The notes: generated by a model from the letters alone, not told the origin. Shown: positions 32,001 through 45,361, counted from the first letter of the stretch. The stretch: 64,000 bases of DNA from Nymphaea colorata (GCF_008831285.2 NC_045141.1:17656106-17720105), one strand, 5' to 3'. Numbers and translations: made by a program.

Positions 32001-33257
32001 TTGTTGCTATACTGCACATGAAATTTTTTTTGGACCCTATACGATAAATTCCTCATGGTTTATTACTGTTTACGTCTCAGACAATGTATCTCGTTCTGGT
32101 GGAAAAGTCTGGTGCAGAGGATGGACTGTCGTCAGTTGAACTAATGTTCTATAATGGATTTCTTTCACTTCCTTTTCTGATATTCCTTATTATAGCTACA
32201 GGAGAATTCCCCCATTCGTTGACTGTCTTGTTTGAAAAGGTTAGTCTATTAATTTGTGATTGTAGGCAATGCTAAATTTGACCAACAGCCGGAGCAATTC
32301 TATTAGATCTCTCACCAATGTGACATGGGTGCTGCAAATATGTGCCAAACCCTAGTTGGGTATCTGTTGCATGTGTGTGTGTGTGTGTCTGTGTGTGTGT
32401 ATATATATATACACATAGGCACCTACAACCAAGTTTTTTCTGAAAACTGGCACATGAGCAGCTGCACTCATGTGGCAGTCTTTATCTCCTTTTCTTTCTT
32501 GTCAAGGGTTCAAGCATTTGCAAGTGATGACCACTGGGAAGTAAAATGCTCGGCAAGCATTTTTATTCTCTAGTGCCGAGTTTCCCATCTACCTTGTGTA
32601 TGGTATCTGTACTATCCATCATAATTCACTTTGAAGATGTTCTGTTGCAATAAGATAAGACTGTTGATTATTCCTTACACTGGAAATGCTTCTAGATAGA
32701 AATCAAGTTAGTTGCACTTCTTGGCTGGTCGAGTTCATGTGGATTATGAAATTTTCAGAAAACCGAGAGCAGTCTAGAGCACTAGTCATTGCAGAAATGG
32801 CTGATAATAAGATTTCATTTTTGGATGGATTGAACTTCCTAACATCAAGTACTGCTGTCTGATTTTTGACAGGCTAATTCTTTTACGTTTTCAATAATCC
32901 TCATACTTTCATTGTTGATGGGCATCGTCCTTAACTTCACCATGTTTTTGTGTACAACGGTCAATTCTGCTCTCACCACAACCATAGTTGGAGTACTCAA
33001 AGGAGTGGTCTCCACGGTAAATGGCTGGTCTCTTCATGTGGTCTGCGGCTTAACATTTGGCCACGCTCTAATACTGCTCTGTGTCTCTGCAGACTCTTGG
33101 CTTTGTGCTGCTAGGTGGTGTAGACGTGCACGTGTTGAACGTGACTGGTTTGGTCATCAATACTGCTGGTGGGATCTGGTACTCTTATGCCAAGTACCAA
33201 CAGAAGAGGAGCATACCAAGAAAAACCAGCGTAGATGTTGAGTCGAACCACAGGTAA
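29003..33257 (+). CDS. UGNT1-like: Golgi nucleotide-sugar transporter, UGNT1-like (UDP-GlcNAc/GalNAc), 322 aa
   Basis: Seven coding exons: 29003-29040, 30038-30143, 30221-30466, 31853-31963, 32081-32239, 32873-33016 and 33093-33257 (TAA). All are GT-AG and sum to 323 codons. It is a drug/metabolite-transporter-superfamily antiporter with about 8-10 membrane helices. These exchange a UDP-sugar for UMP across the Golgi membrane. Landmarks: ASMAMVFINKAVLMEY, YNANVAFALASLKGVNIPMY, ALKRLTPLAVLVAGV, ALGDFSFDLFGYSMALSSVF, YLVLVEKSGAEDGLSSVELM, LNFTMFLCTTVNSALTTTIV, GVLKGVVSTTLGFVLLGGV and a C-terminal NTAGGIWYSYAKYQQKRS. The ALKRLT and NSALTTTIVG motifs place it in the plant group that includes UGNT1. 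The specific sugar is inferred from family likeness. The first exon is only 12 codons. Confidence 0.88.
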
Positions 33258-33352
33258 TCCCAATCTTGATAAAGACGGCAAATGGCCTAATCTTTTGCTT
33301 GTTTTTCAGTGCTGTTGCTTACATCCAATTCAGAAATGGTTAAGGGAAAACC

Positions 33353-33358
33353 AATAAA
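33353..33358 (+). terminator. Possible polyadenylation signal
   Basis: AATAAA lies 96 bp after the sugar-transporter stop codon, a reasonable 3' UTR distance. Confidence 0.4.
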
Positions 33359-36300
33359 TGGGAAAAAAATTTATTCTTTTCATTGTCATAATTCTTGTTT
33401 TTCGAAGGAAGTTGGCTCTTCTGTGCTGTCATATGGACACTCAGCGGAAAGTACCGCAAAATTTATGTAGTTGCTCGTTGTAAAGGCCACAGTAGAAGCT
33501 GACACATGAATAAATCATAATCCATCTATACTTACGTTTTCTTTAGTAGAATTCAACATTTTGCACCATCTGAAAAAACATTCTTGTTTCGTTGTTTGGG
33601 ATGCAAGTTGCCATATTGCCCCTCTTTCGTACTTGCTTGGTGAAAATAGCACTGGGTTCAGCCCCATGCCCGTATTACTGAAAATGTAGAAAAATTTCCA
33701 CGTATGTGGTTGCTGAGAAAGTATTGCAAACCAGTCATAGATCTCAAACCTCGGATTTTCTCCTGAAGGAGTAAGAGGAAGATTTTTAAGGAGAAGGTTT
33801 TTTCATGGGAAAATGTTAATACATTTAACTCTGAACATACGAGAAAATGTGCAACAATATAGTCAGGGGCAATACTGAAAATTTACATGACATGCAAATC
33901 TTTGTCACCCGGACATGTCGTTTTTCGAATTGTGATTTTTCCTTTCAATCATGATAAGGTTGATAGCTCTTCAAGTTTATCGTCTGGATGCGTCTCAGTT
34001 TGCCAATAACAGCTTCATACACTGCATTTAAGAGGACCCGAAACATCTTAAATTGAAAAACGTTAAGAATTCTGTAGTCGACATGCTGCCATAGACTGAT
34101 AGCCTTCTTCCTAACTTCATGTTGCCTGTTATTAAGAAAGGAAAATGTGTTCCTGCGCGAACGGCGTTGGCCGCCTTGGGCAGTTCTGCCATTGCAGTGC
34201 TCTAAAAACTGAATTACACTCCCAACGGTTTCCACTCGTCAAATCAAAGCAAACACCAGTACAAATTCATGTTTCTATTCTTGAATTAATTCGTTTATTT
34301 TGGAGAATTTGCAACTAACTATTCAACTTTTGACATGATTGCAAAGAACTGCATAATGTTTAAGAAATTACAAACACATGGTTCATGAATGAGAAGCATC
34401 AAAACATATTCAATGGCTATTTTAACTCATAATAAAAGGAAAAAGCATCTTCAAGAAAGAAAAGTTTACAAACTATATTGTTTAAGTTGAAATGTCCACA
34501 ATGTCGACCGTGAAAAGTCCTGATCTAAGTGTACTTTACTTTTATTAGGGATAAAATGATCATTTCAAATGTCTTTGTTTTTTTTCTTTCATGAAGTATG
34601 TTTGCGATTAATTTGTTAAATAAGTGATTATTTGTAATCTGTGAAATTTTAGGTATGAATTTATCAATATATCAAAAATTGACTAGTTGTCCGTATTTTC
34701 CTCTATTTTATTGTATTTCTTTTATAATGACCAAGCGGCCCCAGTGGCCAAACTAGTATTCAATGGACTTAACCCCTAAGAGTGAGCTTCAACTACCGTA
34801 AGTCTGCGAGGCCAACAAGATGGAAGAACTCCGAGGGCAGAACAAACAGTCTTGGAATTGGAACTTGTTCTGATCAGTTCACCTCCGACACCCTTCACAT
34901 CCCCTTCCGTGGTGCTTGCTCTCAGGCGACAGTATAGATAGTTCGTTCTCCACATCTGGGAACAAGCCATCACCTTTGGATTGCAATACTGTCGTTATCA
35001 AGTATCGGTCAATACGATACGGTCCCATCGACAAAATCATGTTTGGTCGACAAGCATAGTATCGCAAATAAATATTTGAATTATTTTAAATTGCTCTAAA
35101 TTATCTTTGTAATATAATAATAACGAAACCATCCGATACGGGCCAATACGTGACTGCATTGCTTATTGAATGATATGCCATATTATTCAGCGAGACGCTG
35201 CGGCCCCGATACGGATACAACAATAGCCGACTGTACTGAATGTTGAGGGCATGCTTTCTTCCTTCCACCTACGTAAGGTTGAAGTGAAAGGGAGATTTTT
35301 CATGGTGGCGATGGAGGAAGTAGGTGAAAACCTCACATGGTTTTGAGTGGTTCAGTAACTATATGTTTTTACCACCATCCTCTACCACCTGGATGGTTGA
35401 AAACAGAAGTGCGTTTCGTAGATTGAAGGATAAGTTACCATGAAAGTAATAGTAAAACTTTGGATACGTACTTCTATTGTGTTGAAAACTTTACCTTCTC
35501 AATAAACGTCAAGTAATTAATCATAAGATAGGCGGTACATCTCCTACCGTTAGCGGACAGTCCCCCATTAAATCGTGTGGTCCTTAAAAGAGTTTCATGT
35601 TATAAGAAAGACAGAAAAGAAAAGGATACATGGATGTTGAAGAAATTAATGTACTTTGTGAGAACCCTGACCACCAAAGTTAAAAATTTAATAAAAGTCT
35701 CAGTAGATGCAAATAAATTGATCTTTTATCATTTCTAAACTTTCCACTAAGATGTCACTGCCTCACAATAATTGAAGCACACGTCAAAAAGTTGCAGAGG
35801 AATCTTTTTAAGAGAACTCAATGGTTCAAGGCTTCGGAGATGGGATAAAGAAAGGAATGGATCCAAAAACCCCAAACAATAGAAAAAAGGATTTCTGTTT
35901 CTTTAATCAAAGTTTATGTGAGATCTATATTTGGTCGAGGTTGAGGATAAGTAGGAGCAAGCTTTTACTACGTTTTTATGACAGCAGGGAATCATGGCAG
36001 ATGTGCTTTAATAAAAGCGAACAACTAAGTCTGTCAGAATACTAATCCTGATGCATAACATGAGAACTTGGTTCTGGTAAATTAAAAACAGTTCCATTTG
36101 TTCTGAGCCATGGCCACATGAACACGCACTTCACTGCCGAATAAATAATGGTATTTCTTGCTTCAGACCAAGCATCGCATGCTTCAGATGGCCGGAAAAA
36201 TCACCGAGTTTAATCGGACTTGTCATTAGATCTACCAATCTATCCAAAATATAGATGAACTTTTTTTGGCTAATTATGATGTGTTCATGGTTGTTCCTCA

Positions 36301-36562
36301 ACGCGAACACTAAGTGCTCCCTTGTTCGCCGGGAAAAGTATTCCGACCACCATCTAAGCTTACGGAAAACAATACATGTTCCATAAACTAAATGCTACTT
36401 TTTCTCTCACTTGGAAAATTTTAACTTACCTAAGTTTACACCTTACTGGGGTTTGATATCGTGGCCAGGTTTGGGCTGTTACAAAATAAGTTAAAGTTCA
36501 CAACCCATAAATGTCGTTTTTTGTAGTAAGCCAAATCACATGCATATATCGGCCTTTAAAAG
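33359..36562. other. Intergenic DNA with degenerate repeat blocks
   Basis: No gene was recognised. A 96-codon minus-strand frame at 33945-34235 has protein-like composition but no known motif. The block 34780-35230 contains a minus-strand frame with the piece TTEGDVKGVGGELIRTSSNS, followed by degenerate gatacgg/ccgatacg motifs. It looks like an old dispersed element rather than a host gene. Confidence 0.45.
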
Positions 36563-36780
36563 GTATTTTATAAGGAGAACACTGTGTTCTAAAAATAAAT
36601 GTTATAAGAATATAATCACATTATTATTTCAAACAAAAAAAACATGGGATGATAGAATGGTGTTTTTATATCCAACAATGGCATAATCATATCATATTTC
36701 TTAGAATAAAAAAATGATGTTATTGGAATGCATACTTTAAGAATATGAGTTTCAAGAACACATTGTTCTCCCTATCAAAA
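36563..36780. mobile_element. MITE-like element with ggagaacac ends
   Basis: The left end ataaggagaacactgtgttct and the reverse complement of the right end, atagggagaacaatgtgttct, are inverted repeats of about 21 bp around an AT-rich body. The following 60 bp (36781-36840) repeat the same gaacac motifs, suggesting a nested or tandem partial copy. Confidence 0.6.
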
Positions 36781-38577
36781 GGGCCCAAGGACATGCTAAG
36801 AACATGTTTCAAGAACACAACGTTCACCTTTAATGCTGTTAACATTGCGACTACATTTCACTACTTAAAATACACGGTTCCTTTTGTTTCTGTAATGAAA
36901 AAAGGGGAAGAAAAAAAAGGAAAGAAAAAGAGAATCCAGAGCCCTTGTGGGTAACCGAGCATCATAAGTGGAGTGCAGAAATATCACCGGTCTGATGGTG
37001 CATCATTTATTTGTTCCCGTGAAAGTGGGCAGATCTCTGCAGGCATCTCGCCACCGAGCTCACGCTTCCTGTACAGTTAAGGCCTTTTCCTTTTCTTTCC
37101 TTGCTTCTTTCTTTTAAGAACCCTTGGCAAGGTTCTCGCGCCATTTGAAAGAAAGAGATCGAAAGATGGAAAAGCTAAAAGAGTTGCTCTTCAAGTTGTC
37201 GCTGTCCTGTACAAGTGTGACGAAGCAGTAACCAAGCGACGGCCATTCAACTGAGCATCTATTGAAATTAATGGCATCCATGACCAGGGCCCATCGTTTT
37301 CCGCAGAACACTGTCCCGGAGAAAATCGCATCTTAAAAGAAAGGCTAAAGCGAGAAGCACCATCTCCATTCTAGTGCTTTGCTGCTCCTAAAGTAGGTGA
37401 AGGGATCCATGGCCCAGTCTCTCTTTCTCTTGGGGAAAGATTTCAAAAGTGAAAATCAAATCTGAACCAGGTCACATAGTGCGATCGGAATAGTAGTTCT
37501 GACTTGTTTCGCCCACCGACTCAGGTTACTGGGTAGTTGCTAGTTCGAGTGCCATGGGTGTCAACCAGTTATACAAGCTAATGTTCTAGGTTCAGACCCT
37601 TGGCTCGACGAATTTCAACCCGCCTCTTGGCAATTTCGGCTTCAACTTTAAAAAGGTTAAAACTAAGACAACTATCCTCACAAGTCACAATCTTCAATAC
37701 AAAACGTGTTACAAACGGGACCTTTGGCTCGAAGGTTCCCATCCAACCGCAGTGGTCAAAATAGTAACCCAACCCCTTTGGATCTAAGGAAAACCTTAAC
37801 TTGAACTTTCTTGAGCTGTCAAGATTTTTTTTTCTCTTATTTTCTATGCTTATTATTCATATACTTATAATTTTGATTTACCCCATTAGTGAGACCTATG
37901 AGAACAAAAAATATTAACTGCCCACATGACATCAATGCATAAATATTGCACCAAAAAAACGCCGTTCTGAATGTAGTGGAGGTCTTTTTAATCCCATTTG
38001 CCAATAAAAATACATACATACAAATCCGTACATGTTTTGTTGCTGAATTACTAATTTTCATTTTTTTTTATTTTTTTTGCAATTTGATATGCTCCATTTG
38101 TGAATAATTGACACCTGAACTGCTTTCTTTTTCCCAACTTAAAACTACGAATTGGAGCATGGTATAATAATAAAGCCATGCTTTAAAAGCCATAAAGAAA
38201 ATCCAAGATCCCAATTATTCGTAAGCATGGAGAATCACAATATCTTTTCTAGTAAAAGAATAAGAAATTAATTTGAAGACTGAATATGTATGTATAAAAT
38301 ATCTTAAATTCACGTGCTGTAATCAGGTAATGCAAGTACTTTTTATTATATAATATTATTCGATGTGGAACACCTTTACATGGTCAAACTCCAAGAGAAA
38401 CTCCATAATGAAGTCTACATGCATCACAATTACATTATAGATATATATATATATACATATCTGCGTGTGTGTGTGTGATATTTTTAACAGTATATATACA
38501 CACGCTTCCTTGATTGCTCACATATAATGCGTCCAGAGAAAGACAACGATGCGGATCTTAAAGACGAATAAAAATAT

Positions 38578-38613
<36 letters not shown>

Positions 38614-41149
38614 TCTTCTTCTTCTCACGTAAAGAACAATCCCTCTCTGCATAGGGAAGGAATTGGATCCCAGACGCCATTTTTCCACTCATGTCAAAAG
38701 CCAGCCTTGTCTTTTACCATCTCATCTCCATTTGGGTGTCTCACCTGGTTGGTGGGGGCCGAGATCCAGACCCGTTTCATCATCGAAAGTGGGGTTCATT
38801 GCTTGTAAAGCTTCGGCCTTTGATGTGTAGCTTTCTCTAGTTTATCAATTGACCTCAAAAGTATAGAATGACGTCACTGCCGACTTGTCTTCTAATTCAT
38901 CTTTTTTTTTTGTTTCTTAACAATGAAAAATCGATTGTTGTGGACAATCTCATTGCTGGATTTGCATCTTCTGATCTTCACCTGCAATAAAATAATGAAT
39001 GATTTCATAAAGTATTATTTTCTAAATGTCTAGTAAAATAACAAAGCAACTCGAGAATTCCGACGTGATATACTGTAAGACCCTAATTAGGCATGGTCAT
39101 TTCAAGCATGTTTGCCTTTCATTAGAATGAAAAATCACAACTTAGAAAAGAAGCTTTTTGTTGCGATCAAGAATATAAATGAATACCCTCATTTTGCCTG
39201 CTAGTTCCATATTCACAGATGTTCCAGCAACTTTACGTTATAGAGCACAAAACCTCTCGCTGTTAACTATAGTTAAGATTTTTTAACATGCGCTAATGGG
39301 GTGTGTGTGGGTTAGGGGCAATTTTTTTGATGGATGCATATGTTGTGTCCACAACCACGTAGAGTTATGCGGGGGCAAGCAAGTGAAAGCTCATCGTCGA
39401 GTAGGGTGATGATCAGCCGTCTTGCTTAATAGCATATAGTCGGCAATTGGTTTCGGCTGGGGACTTCCTCTCAATGAAAGTCTACCCCTATCCAGATTTC
39501 GTATGAAAATAGATAGGCACTTGAAGGAGTGACGGTGTTCTGACAGGAGCTCATGGTCACTGCTTGCTGATGGTGTGTCGTATGAGATTGATGAAAGCTT
39601 ACGCTACATTAAAATTAAGTTAAGGTTGACCAAAGGCTTGGAAAACCTTTGGTGGTGTGCGGGCCAAATAAGGCTTAACAAAGTCAGTCCCTGACAAGGA
39701 CAATCAATCACTTAATAAGCCTATGTTACAAATCATTCAAGATTCCTCACAAGACTAAACTTTTTCAGGTAGACTATTACAATTCACTCTTCCTCATGGT
39801 ACACTTGTCCATGCATGAGGGACCCCAAGTTCGGGTATTGAACCATTTTTGTATCATTGTGCATCGGGCTTGGGCTTCTTGGTAAGACAGACCCCAATCT
39901 ACCCCTTAACAGACCTCAATCTACCCCTTAACTGCTTCAGTTTTAATTGAAAAGAAAGTTATGAACCAAAATAATCAATCACTTAACAATTTTCTTTACA
40001 AATGGCTTAAGATTCCTCATCATTTTAGATATGAAACTAAACTTTGTAAAGTAAGATGTTGCATAACCAAAATCGTATTGAACTCAAATGCAATTCAAGA
40101 TTTGACACGAACTATGATATGAAACGCCATGAATTCAGATTTGTACTGTTGGATCTTTCAAACACACTCTTCATCGGTGTGTCACTAACATAAGGTTAAT
40201 TGATTATAGGGGTGGTAAAGGATACTTGAGGTATGAGTTTTGCCTTTTGGGACCGTACTGAATCAGATTTTATTTGTATCTGATGATCCGAAGCCAACTC
40301 AGTTGCAATATTCCCAGCTAATAATTGCTTATAAATTAAATTAAATTGTGGACACATGGTTCTTGTAGAGCTCATTAATGTCATATCCTCTTCACATGCA
40401 ATCCTTGACAGGGCACTTTGGGTCTGTGCCCTTAAAATTTGGGTCATGGTCCCAAGAACAGCGACCCACCAAAACTGCCCACTATCAAATCCATTCAAGG
40501 GAAAATGTATACAAAAATTCACGTAGCGCCTGTCATTTTGTAACTAATCCCATGACAGGGCCTCATGTTTCTTTATGAGCTATTATTTTTCTCACAACAA
40601 ATTTTCGACGGCGAAAATTAGATGGACATGGCAACTCAGTGGACCGAACCTATGAGAGATAAACTTAGATGACACGACAAGTTCAAAACAAGTTAGTCGT
40701 ATTAGAGTCATGTTGAATATGTAAAGTTATGTTTGAGATCCAAGACTGTATAAAAAGGTGTAGAAGGATCTTAGTAACATGGATTTTAACTTCATGCTAC
40801 ATATTAAAAATCATGAATTTAAGGTCGGGTTTTTTTTTTTTTGAGGAGGGGGTGAGGAGAATGAGGTTGGTCCGATCTTAAATCTATGGATCTGAGATCA
40901 CCGCAGGAAATCAAACACAATCTAAAAGTATTATACACTTGAGTCTCATGCTATGGTTTTCATGATTTATATTCCCTTTTTAAAATGCCAACCTTAGCTG
41001 GTCATAGCTGAACATTTTAATACAGTTTTGAGCAAGGTTGGTGCCGCTTAATCACTAAGGTTTTGTAAAGAACAGCAAATGAAAGCTGAATGTCAAAAGG
41101 TGATAAGATTGGGAGCTCATAACTTCAGTCAAAATGTTCACTACTTAGG
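36781..41149. other. Gene-poor repeat-rich stretch
   Basis: No gene was identified. It contains a TA/TG microsatellite (about 38440-38478), a GA microsatellite (38580-38612) and a 22-bp tandem duplication (39887-39931, cagacc-caatctacccctta). A direct repeat of about 65 bp is visible (39700 and 39972, both aatcaatcacttaa ... aagattcctca). A diverged MITE-type block lies at 40725-40920 (gtttgagatc to gaaatcaaacac). Confidence 0.5.
38580..38612. repeat. GA microsatellite
   Basis: About 16 GA units, followed by a CTT-rich stretch. No adjacent gene was found. Confidence 0.9.
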
Positions 41150-41960
41150 ACTTGTTTGGCAATAGCAATAGGATCTGACTGACGTATTTATTTGCTCCAA
41201 GAATTGGGGCAGGTTCATCAAACACTTTAATATGTATCTGCTCCAAGAATTGGGACAGGTTCATTAAACACTTTAAAAATTATACCATGAATCTATGATA
41301 ATTTTTACAATTGATACACAAATAGTAACATCATATTATTGTTACCAATTAACTTCTTATGGACTATTAAACATGACTGTTTTGTGAATCTGCCATTTCA
41401 TAAATATATCCTATTCTTTTGAACGAATTCATGGATTATTCATGAAGTGTTCATAAGACAAATAACCTTTGGAAGTTCTTTGGCAGTACGAACATCATGT
41501 GAGTTTTCCACGAATTTTTCCTAATGTTGCATGAATCTACCTTAATTTTTTAGGCAGATTCATGAAACATTCACGTAATGTTTTGGCAATAAGAAAATAA
41601 CATATTGTTTCATGAGATTGAGCTAAGTTTATGAAATGCTTAGCTACAATGTTCCATGAATCTATCGAAATCTTTGGACAGATACCTGAAGTAGTATATT
41701 AATGTTTCAATTGAATCTATCCAAAACTTCGGACAAGTGTTCTATGAATTTGCTAGCAGGAACATTACTACAAAAGTGTTTCATGAATCTACTTCAAGAT
41801 TCAAGGAACACTACAATCTATGGGCAGATTTTAAAATACTCACACAGTATGACACTTTAGAAATTATTTATCCAGAATATGATTATTTTCATAGTCAGAT
41901 TTATGAAATAGTAAGTAACTGTCTCAAACAACCCTTTAATAACTCTAGAACATATTGTAT
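41150..41960. repeat. Block of diverged repeats with gttcatgaaacatt-type motifs
   Basis: Starts cttgtttggcaatag and contains many diverged copies of a motif like gaatctatccaaatctttggacagattcatgaa, read as variable phrases. A clean local duplication (tgctccaagaattggg, 41202 and 41238) lies near the left end. Ends and motifs resemble the small elements at 7113-7232 and 46367-46582, so this is probably a larger or nested copy of that family. Confidence 0.5.
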
Positions 41961-43314
41961 ATTTCGAAGAAGACAGGATAACATTTGACGGGAGGCAGAC
42001 ACTAACCCGTCTTTCCCCGCAAGTTTGCCCTCAACAACTTTGTACTTGGGTGGTAGGCTAAGCACATGAACCTACTCCATAATTGTGAAAAATTTGTGGC
42101 TTGGATCTTTTTTATCCAAAAAAGAAGAAACATGAGATCCCTTTTTAAAATTCATGTGATATTTACATATATTTTTTTTCTTCAAAATGTTACTTGTGTG
42201 AAATGCCCAAAATGCCCATGGTCGACATGTGGACCAATTTAAACGATATAATTTCATAATTTTACAACTTCTATATGGAAGAGCCCCGCATGGTCCATTT
42301 GTCGCTGACCCTCTCTTGTTGCCCAACTTGGGGGCAAGCACATGAGAGGGCACGTGCGTCTCCAAGCGTGCCAAATTAATAATTTAGCTCACTAGTAGGG
42401 TTATTTTATGGACAAAAACTCCAAATTACCAAAAAAAAATAAAATAAAATAAAAAAATGCTCCTTCACAAATATAATAAATGGCAGTCTCATGGATAACG
42501 TGAACTTGGAGTGTCGGTGGGTGGACCCACATGTTCAATTTTCCAAAGTGGGGGCAGAAAAATAAAAGGAGACAATTCGAAGTGCCACGGAAAAGTTTTC
42601 CCAGCCAATTAAAGCTTTTCTCATCTTTTCCCTTACCGTTTTTCCTATGAACTTTTCCGCACATTTAACGTGGGGGACATAAATAACATCTCAGCATGAG
42701 GCTGGATTTAGGTACGTAAACGGGTCGGGTCCGATCTAGTCTTTTGCCGAATTTGTCTTAATCGAATTCTATCCAGCAGACTCATTTGGATCCTTATTTT
42801 AAGAAACTGAATTCAAATCCGACTAGCATAATATCCCACATTTATAATAAGTAATGTCAGGATTTAGTGACAAGGCTTGTAGAATTTTTACAATAAATTT
42901 ACTGTTTTTGAGGGGTTGGCGCTCCAAGGAATGGGAGCTAGAAGGCAGTTAGTTTTTGTTTTAAACTCTTAAAATATTTAACTCTCTGTACTACAAAGGA
43001 GGTCATTGATATGCAAGTTGAAGCACGACAGAGTGACATCTCGAGACACAAAAAAAAAACTGCGTACCTTAAGAGCGAGAGGTTGGGTAGAAACTGTAGT
43101 CTTCGGAGCAGCCTAAACCCATCTTACCTAAATATAAAAGTACTTTGATATTAGCCAAAAAAAAAAAGCTCAAGATGGTCATAAATGTTAATGCTGACCT
43201 CTTTCTGTATATTCAGTTGCTTCTTTCTTTCCAAACACAGATGTCATACTACTAAAGTCCACCTGAGATGTACTTTTGGGTCTTGACTCCCATCTTTATA
43301 GTTAACCACAAATA
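41961..43314. other. Intergenic, nothing recognised
   Basis: AT-rich DNA with short frames only. No gene, RNA or well-bounded repeat is seen. Confidence 0.5.
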
Positions 43315-43575
43315 GAAATGTCAACTAATCCGATTCAGATAAGATATATCCTTAATCATACCCGCTTTTTATGATATTCACATATTCGGATTCGAATTTA
43401 AGTAAAGAAAAGTCATATCCGAGTCTGAAATCTGTTTTACAATCCGAGTCTGAATTTTGAACCGGATTTTGTCAACTTTTAAAATTTAATAGCATTAGAT
43501 ATTGAATATTTGTCTAAAAATGAATCTGATCTGAATCCGTATTTGAATCCGAACGGATTATCATTTTCTACTTTT
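43315..43575. repeat. Degenerate 'aatccgaa' repeat, copy 2
   Basis: Aligns with 7620-8060 through shared phrases (cacatattcgg, aagaaaagtcatat, gaattttgaacc, ctgaatccgtatttgaat), but is shorter and diverged. Confidence 0.65.
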
Positions 43576-43839
43576 CTTTTTCAAAATGTCATTTTGGGGC
43601 GTAAGGGGCGCTTCTGTCGCGCCTGATTATCGTTAACTATATTGGTTAATATAGCTCTTATCAGGAAGCCGTTTTTGCATGCTGGCAGATGGTAAGGCTA
43701 CCATTTTCGAAGGGGATGTGCATGAGAAAATTTTGCTCCTTGTGCAGGGGAAAGTGGGGCATAGGAAAAACAGAGCTTTCGCATTCAATCGAGTATGTCT
43801 TCCTGCCGCTTTCTCACCACGTTGTTTGTTTCACTTGTT

Positions 43840-44020
43840 CAGGGGCAGAGGCAGAAGCAAGGGGGGCCGGTGGGGTCGTGTCGCCTCCTCAGGCTTGGAA
43901 AATTTAAACTTTACATGCATAAAATTTTGAAATTTTCTTGTGAGAATTGAAAAAAAAAACATAACAACCCCTTTACCAATTGCTCATCAAGATTAAAATT
44001 CTGGCTCTTCCTCTATTCAG
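43840..44020. mobile_element. CAGGGG-type MITE, diverged
   Basis: Starts caggggcagaggcag with a ggggggcc block, has an aattttgaaatttt interior like the copy at 57807, and ends near ctggctcttcctct. The right end is degenerate and no target duplication is clear. Confidence 0.4.
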
Positions 44021-44304
44021 GAGAAATCCTATGCATGGGGAATCTCCCTAAAAATTTATTGACCAAACCAATACTTAAGTACAAAAAGAAGTTTGTTTCA
44101 CTTGTTAAGGGAAAACATTAGTACTCCCAAACAAATTGGTAAAATTCTTCGCTTTTGAGAAGAAGAAAACAAATGCTTCTCGCTTGTCCGAGAAAGCGAA
44201 GCCGATACAAAGAAATTATTTTCCCGTGAAGGAGAACATGGTCTCACTTTTCCTAAGAAAATAAGGAGTTGGAAAAATAATAAGGAAGCCTTATTAATAA
44301 TTTT

Positions 44305-44338
44305 GTTATTATTATTATTGTTGTTATTATTATTATTT
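44305..44338. repeat. ATT trinucleotide microsatellite
   Basis: About 11 units of att interrupted once by ttgttg. It creates a poly-Asn open frame on the minus strand that is not a gene. Confidence 0.9.
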
Positions 44339-44895
44339 GACAACTATAAAATAATACGAGCCAGGGCATGCTAGCGAACACACTGACAAGATTCTTGAAT
44401 GCAAGATTTAGGTCCAGAGTGGACAACCCACACTCAAACTGATTGGTAGTGCGTCAATTCTCCCCATTCCAATTCTCAACCTCTATATATATATATATCC
44501 CTTCAACATGCTACCTGGTTTTCCTTTTTTGTCCTCTCCATTTTCGTTTATGACACCGGCAAGTGCTCTATCCACTTGGAGCATGGGTTTTATTGATGTT
44601 CAACTTGAACAAATTTGACACGCCAATAGTGAGAATGTACTTTTTTACTTTATAAAATAGAAAAAAGTACCATGGGTTTTATCACTTAAAAAGGTTTTTC
44701 AAAGGCCAGATCACTTGATAATCATGTTCCTTGGGAGATGAAGCCCGGAAATTCAGTATACCAATCTGTTGATGTCAAAGAAGTGTTAGGATGGTTTTCC
44801 TCAAAGAAAAAGATTGTCTGCGAGAAATTACTTTCTGTATAAGAGAACTCAGTGTCGTGTTGAAGTTGAAAAATCTAAATCCGGATGGAATCTAA

Positions 44896-45114
44896 GGCCC
44901 CTTTTGATGCATGTGCATAAAGGAAATTGCAAGTTTTTATGTGGTTTTTTCTTTTCAAATCAAACACATGAAAAATTATCATGAGTTATTAGATGAAAAA
45001 AGGTAATTTTACCCTGCAAAAAAGTCGAACCTTTTGAGGTCAAACTTTTTACCATGGATTTTTTTTCATGGTAACTCTAACTTTACAAATTTCACCTTGA
45101 CATCAAACAGGGCG
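44896..45114. mobile_element. Tourist-like (PIF/Harbinger) MITE
   Basis: The left end ggccccttttgatgca and the reverse complement of the right end, cgccctgtttgatgtca, are inverted repeats. The 219-bp element is flanked by TAA on both sides (44893-44895 and 45115-45117), the usual Tourist target duplication. Confidence 0.75.
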
Positions 45115-45209
45115 TAAGAAGACACCGACAGATGATTTGGGTTTATAGAATCACGAGCATTTTTACCTATCCTCTTATGATACTTTTATCTCATTCTTCT
45201 GCTTTTAAC

Positions 45210-45361
45210 CAGCGATGGAGCTAGGAATTTTTTGGTTGAGATGCACTTTGAGTATCTAATTCGAGTTTGACGTGGACGTCGCATGTGACTAAAACCGATA
45301 TGGTTTTATCGCAATGAGATTTTTCAATATACACACCAGCCACAGTGTAGCTCCGCTACTG
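45210..45361. mobile_element. CAG-GGAGC-type MITE
   Basis: Starts cagcgatggagctag and ends gtagctccgctactg. The inverted ends match the family seen at 11484 and 57807. It is 152 bp, with no clear target duplication. Confidence 0.65.

Noticed and set aside
37500-37580. Short T-arm-like motif (agttcgagt) suggesting a tRNA
   Set aside because: No A box, acceptor pairing or cloverleaf could be drawn.
42300-42375. agggcacgtgcgtctcc resembling part of miR164
   Set aside because: Only a partial match, with no complementary arm nearby to form a precursor hairpin.
44098-44343. 81-codon frame starting with poly-Asn
   Set aside because: Produced by the ATT trinucleotide repeat.
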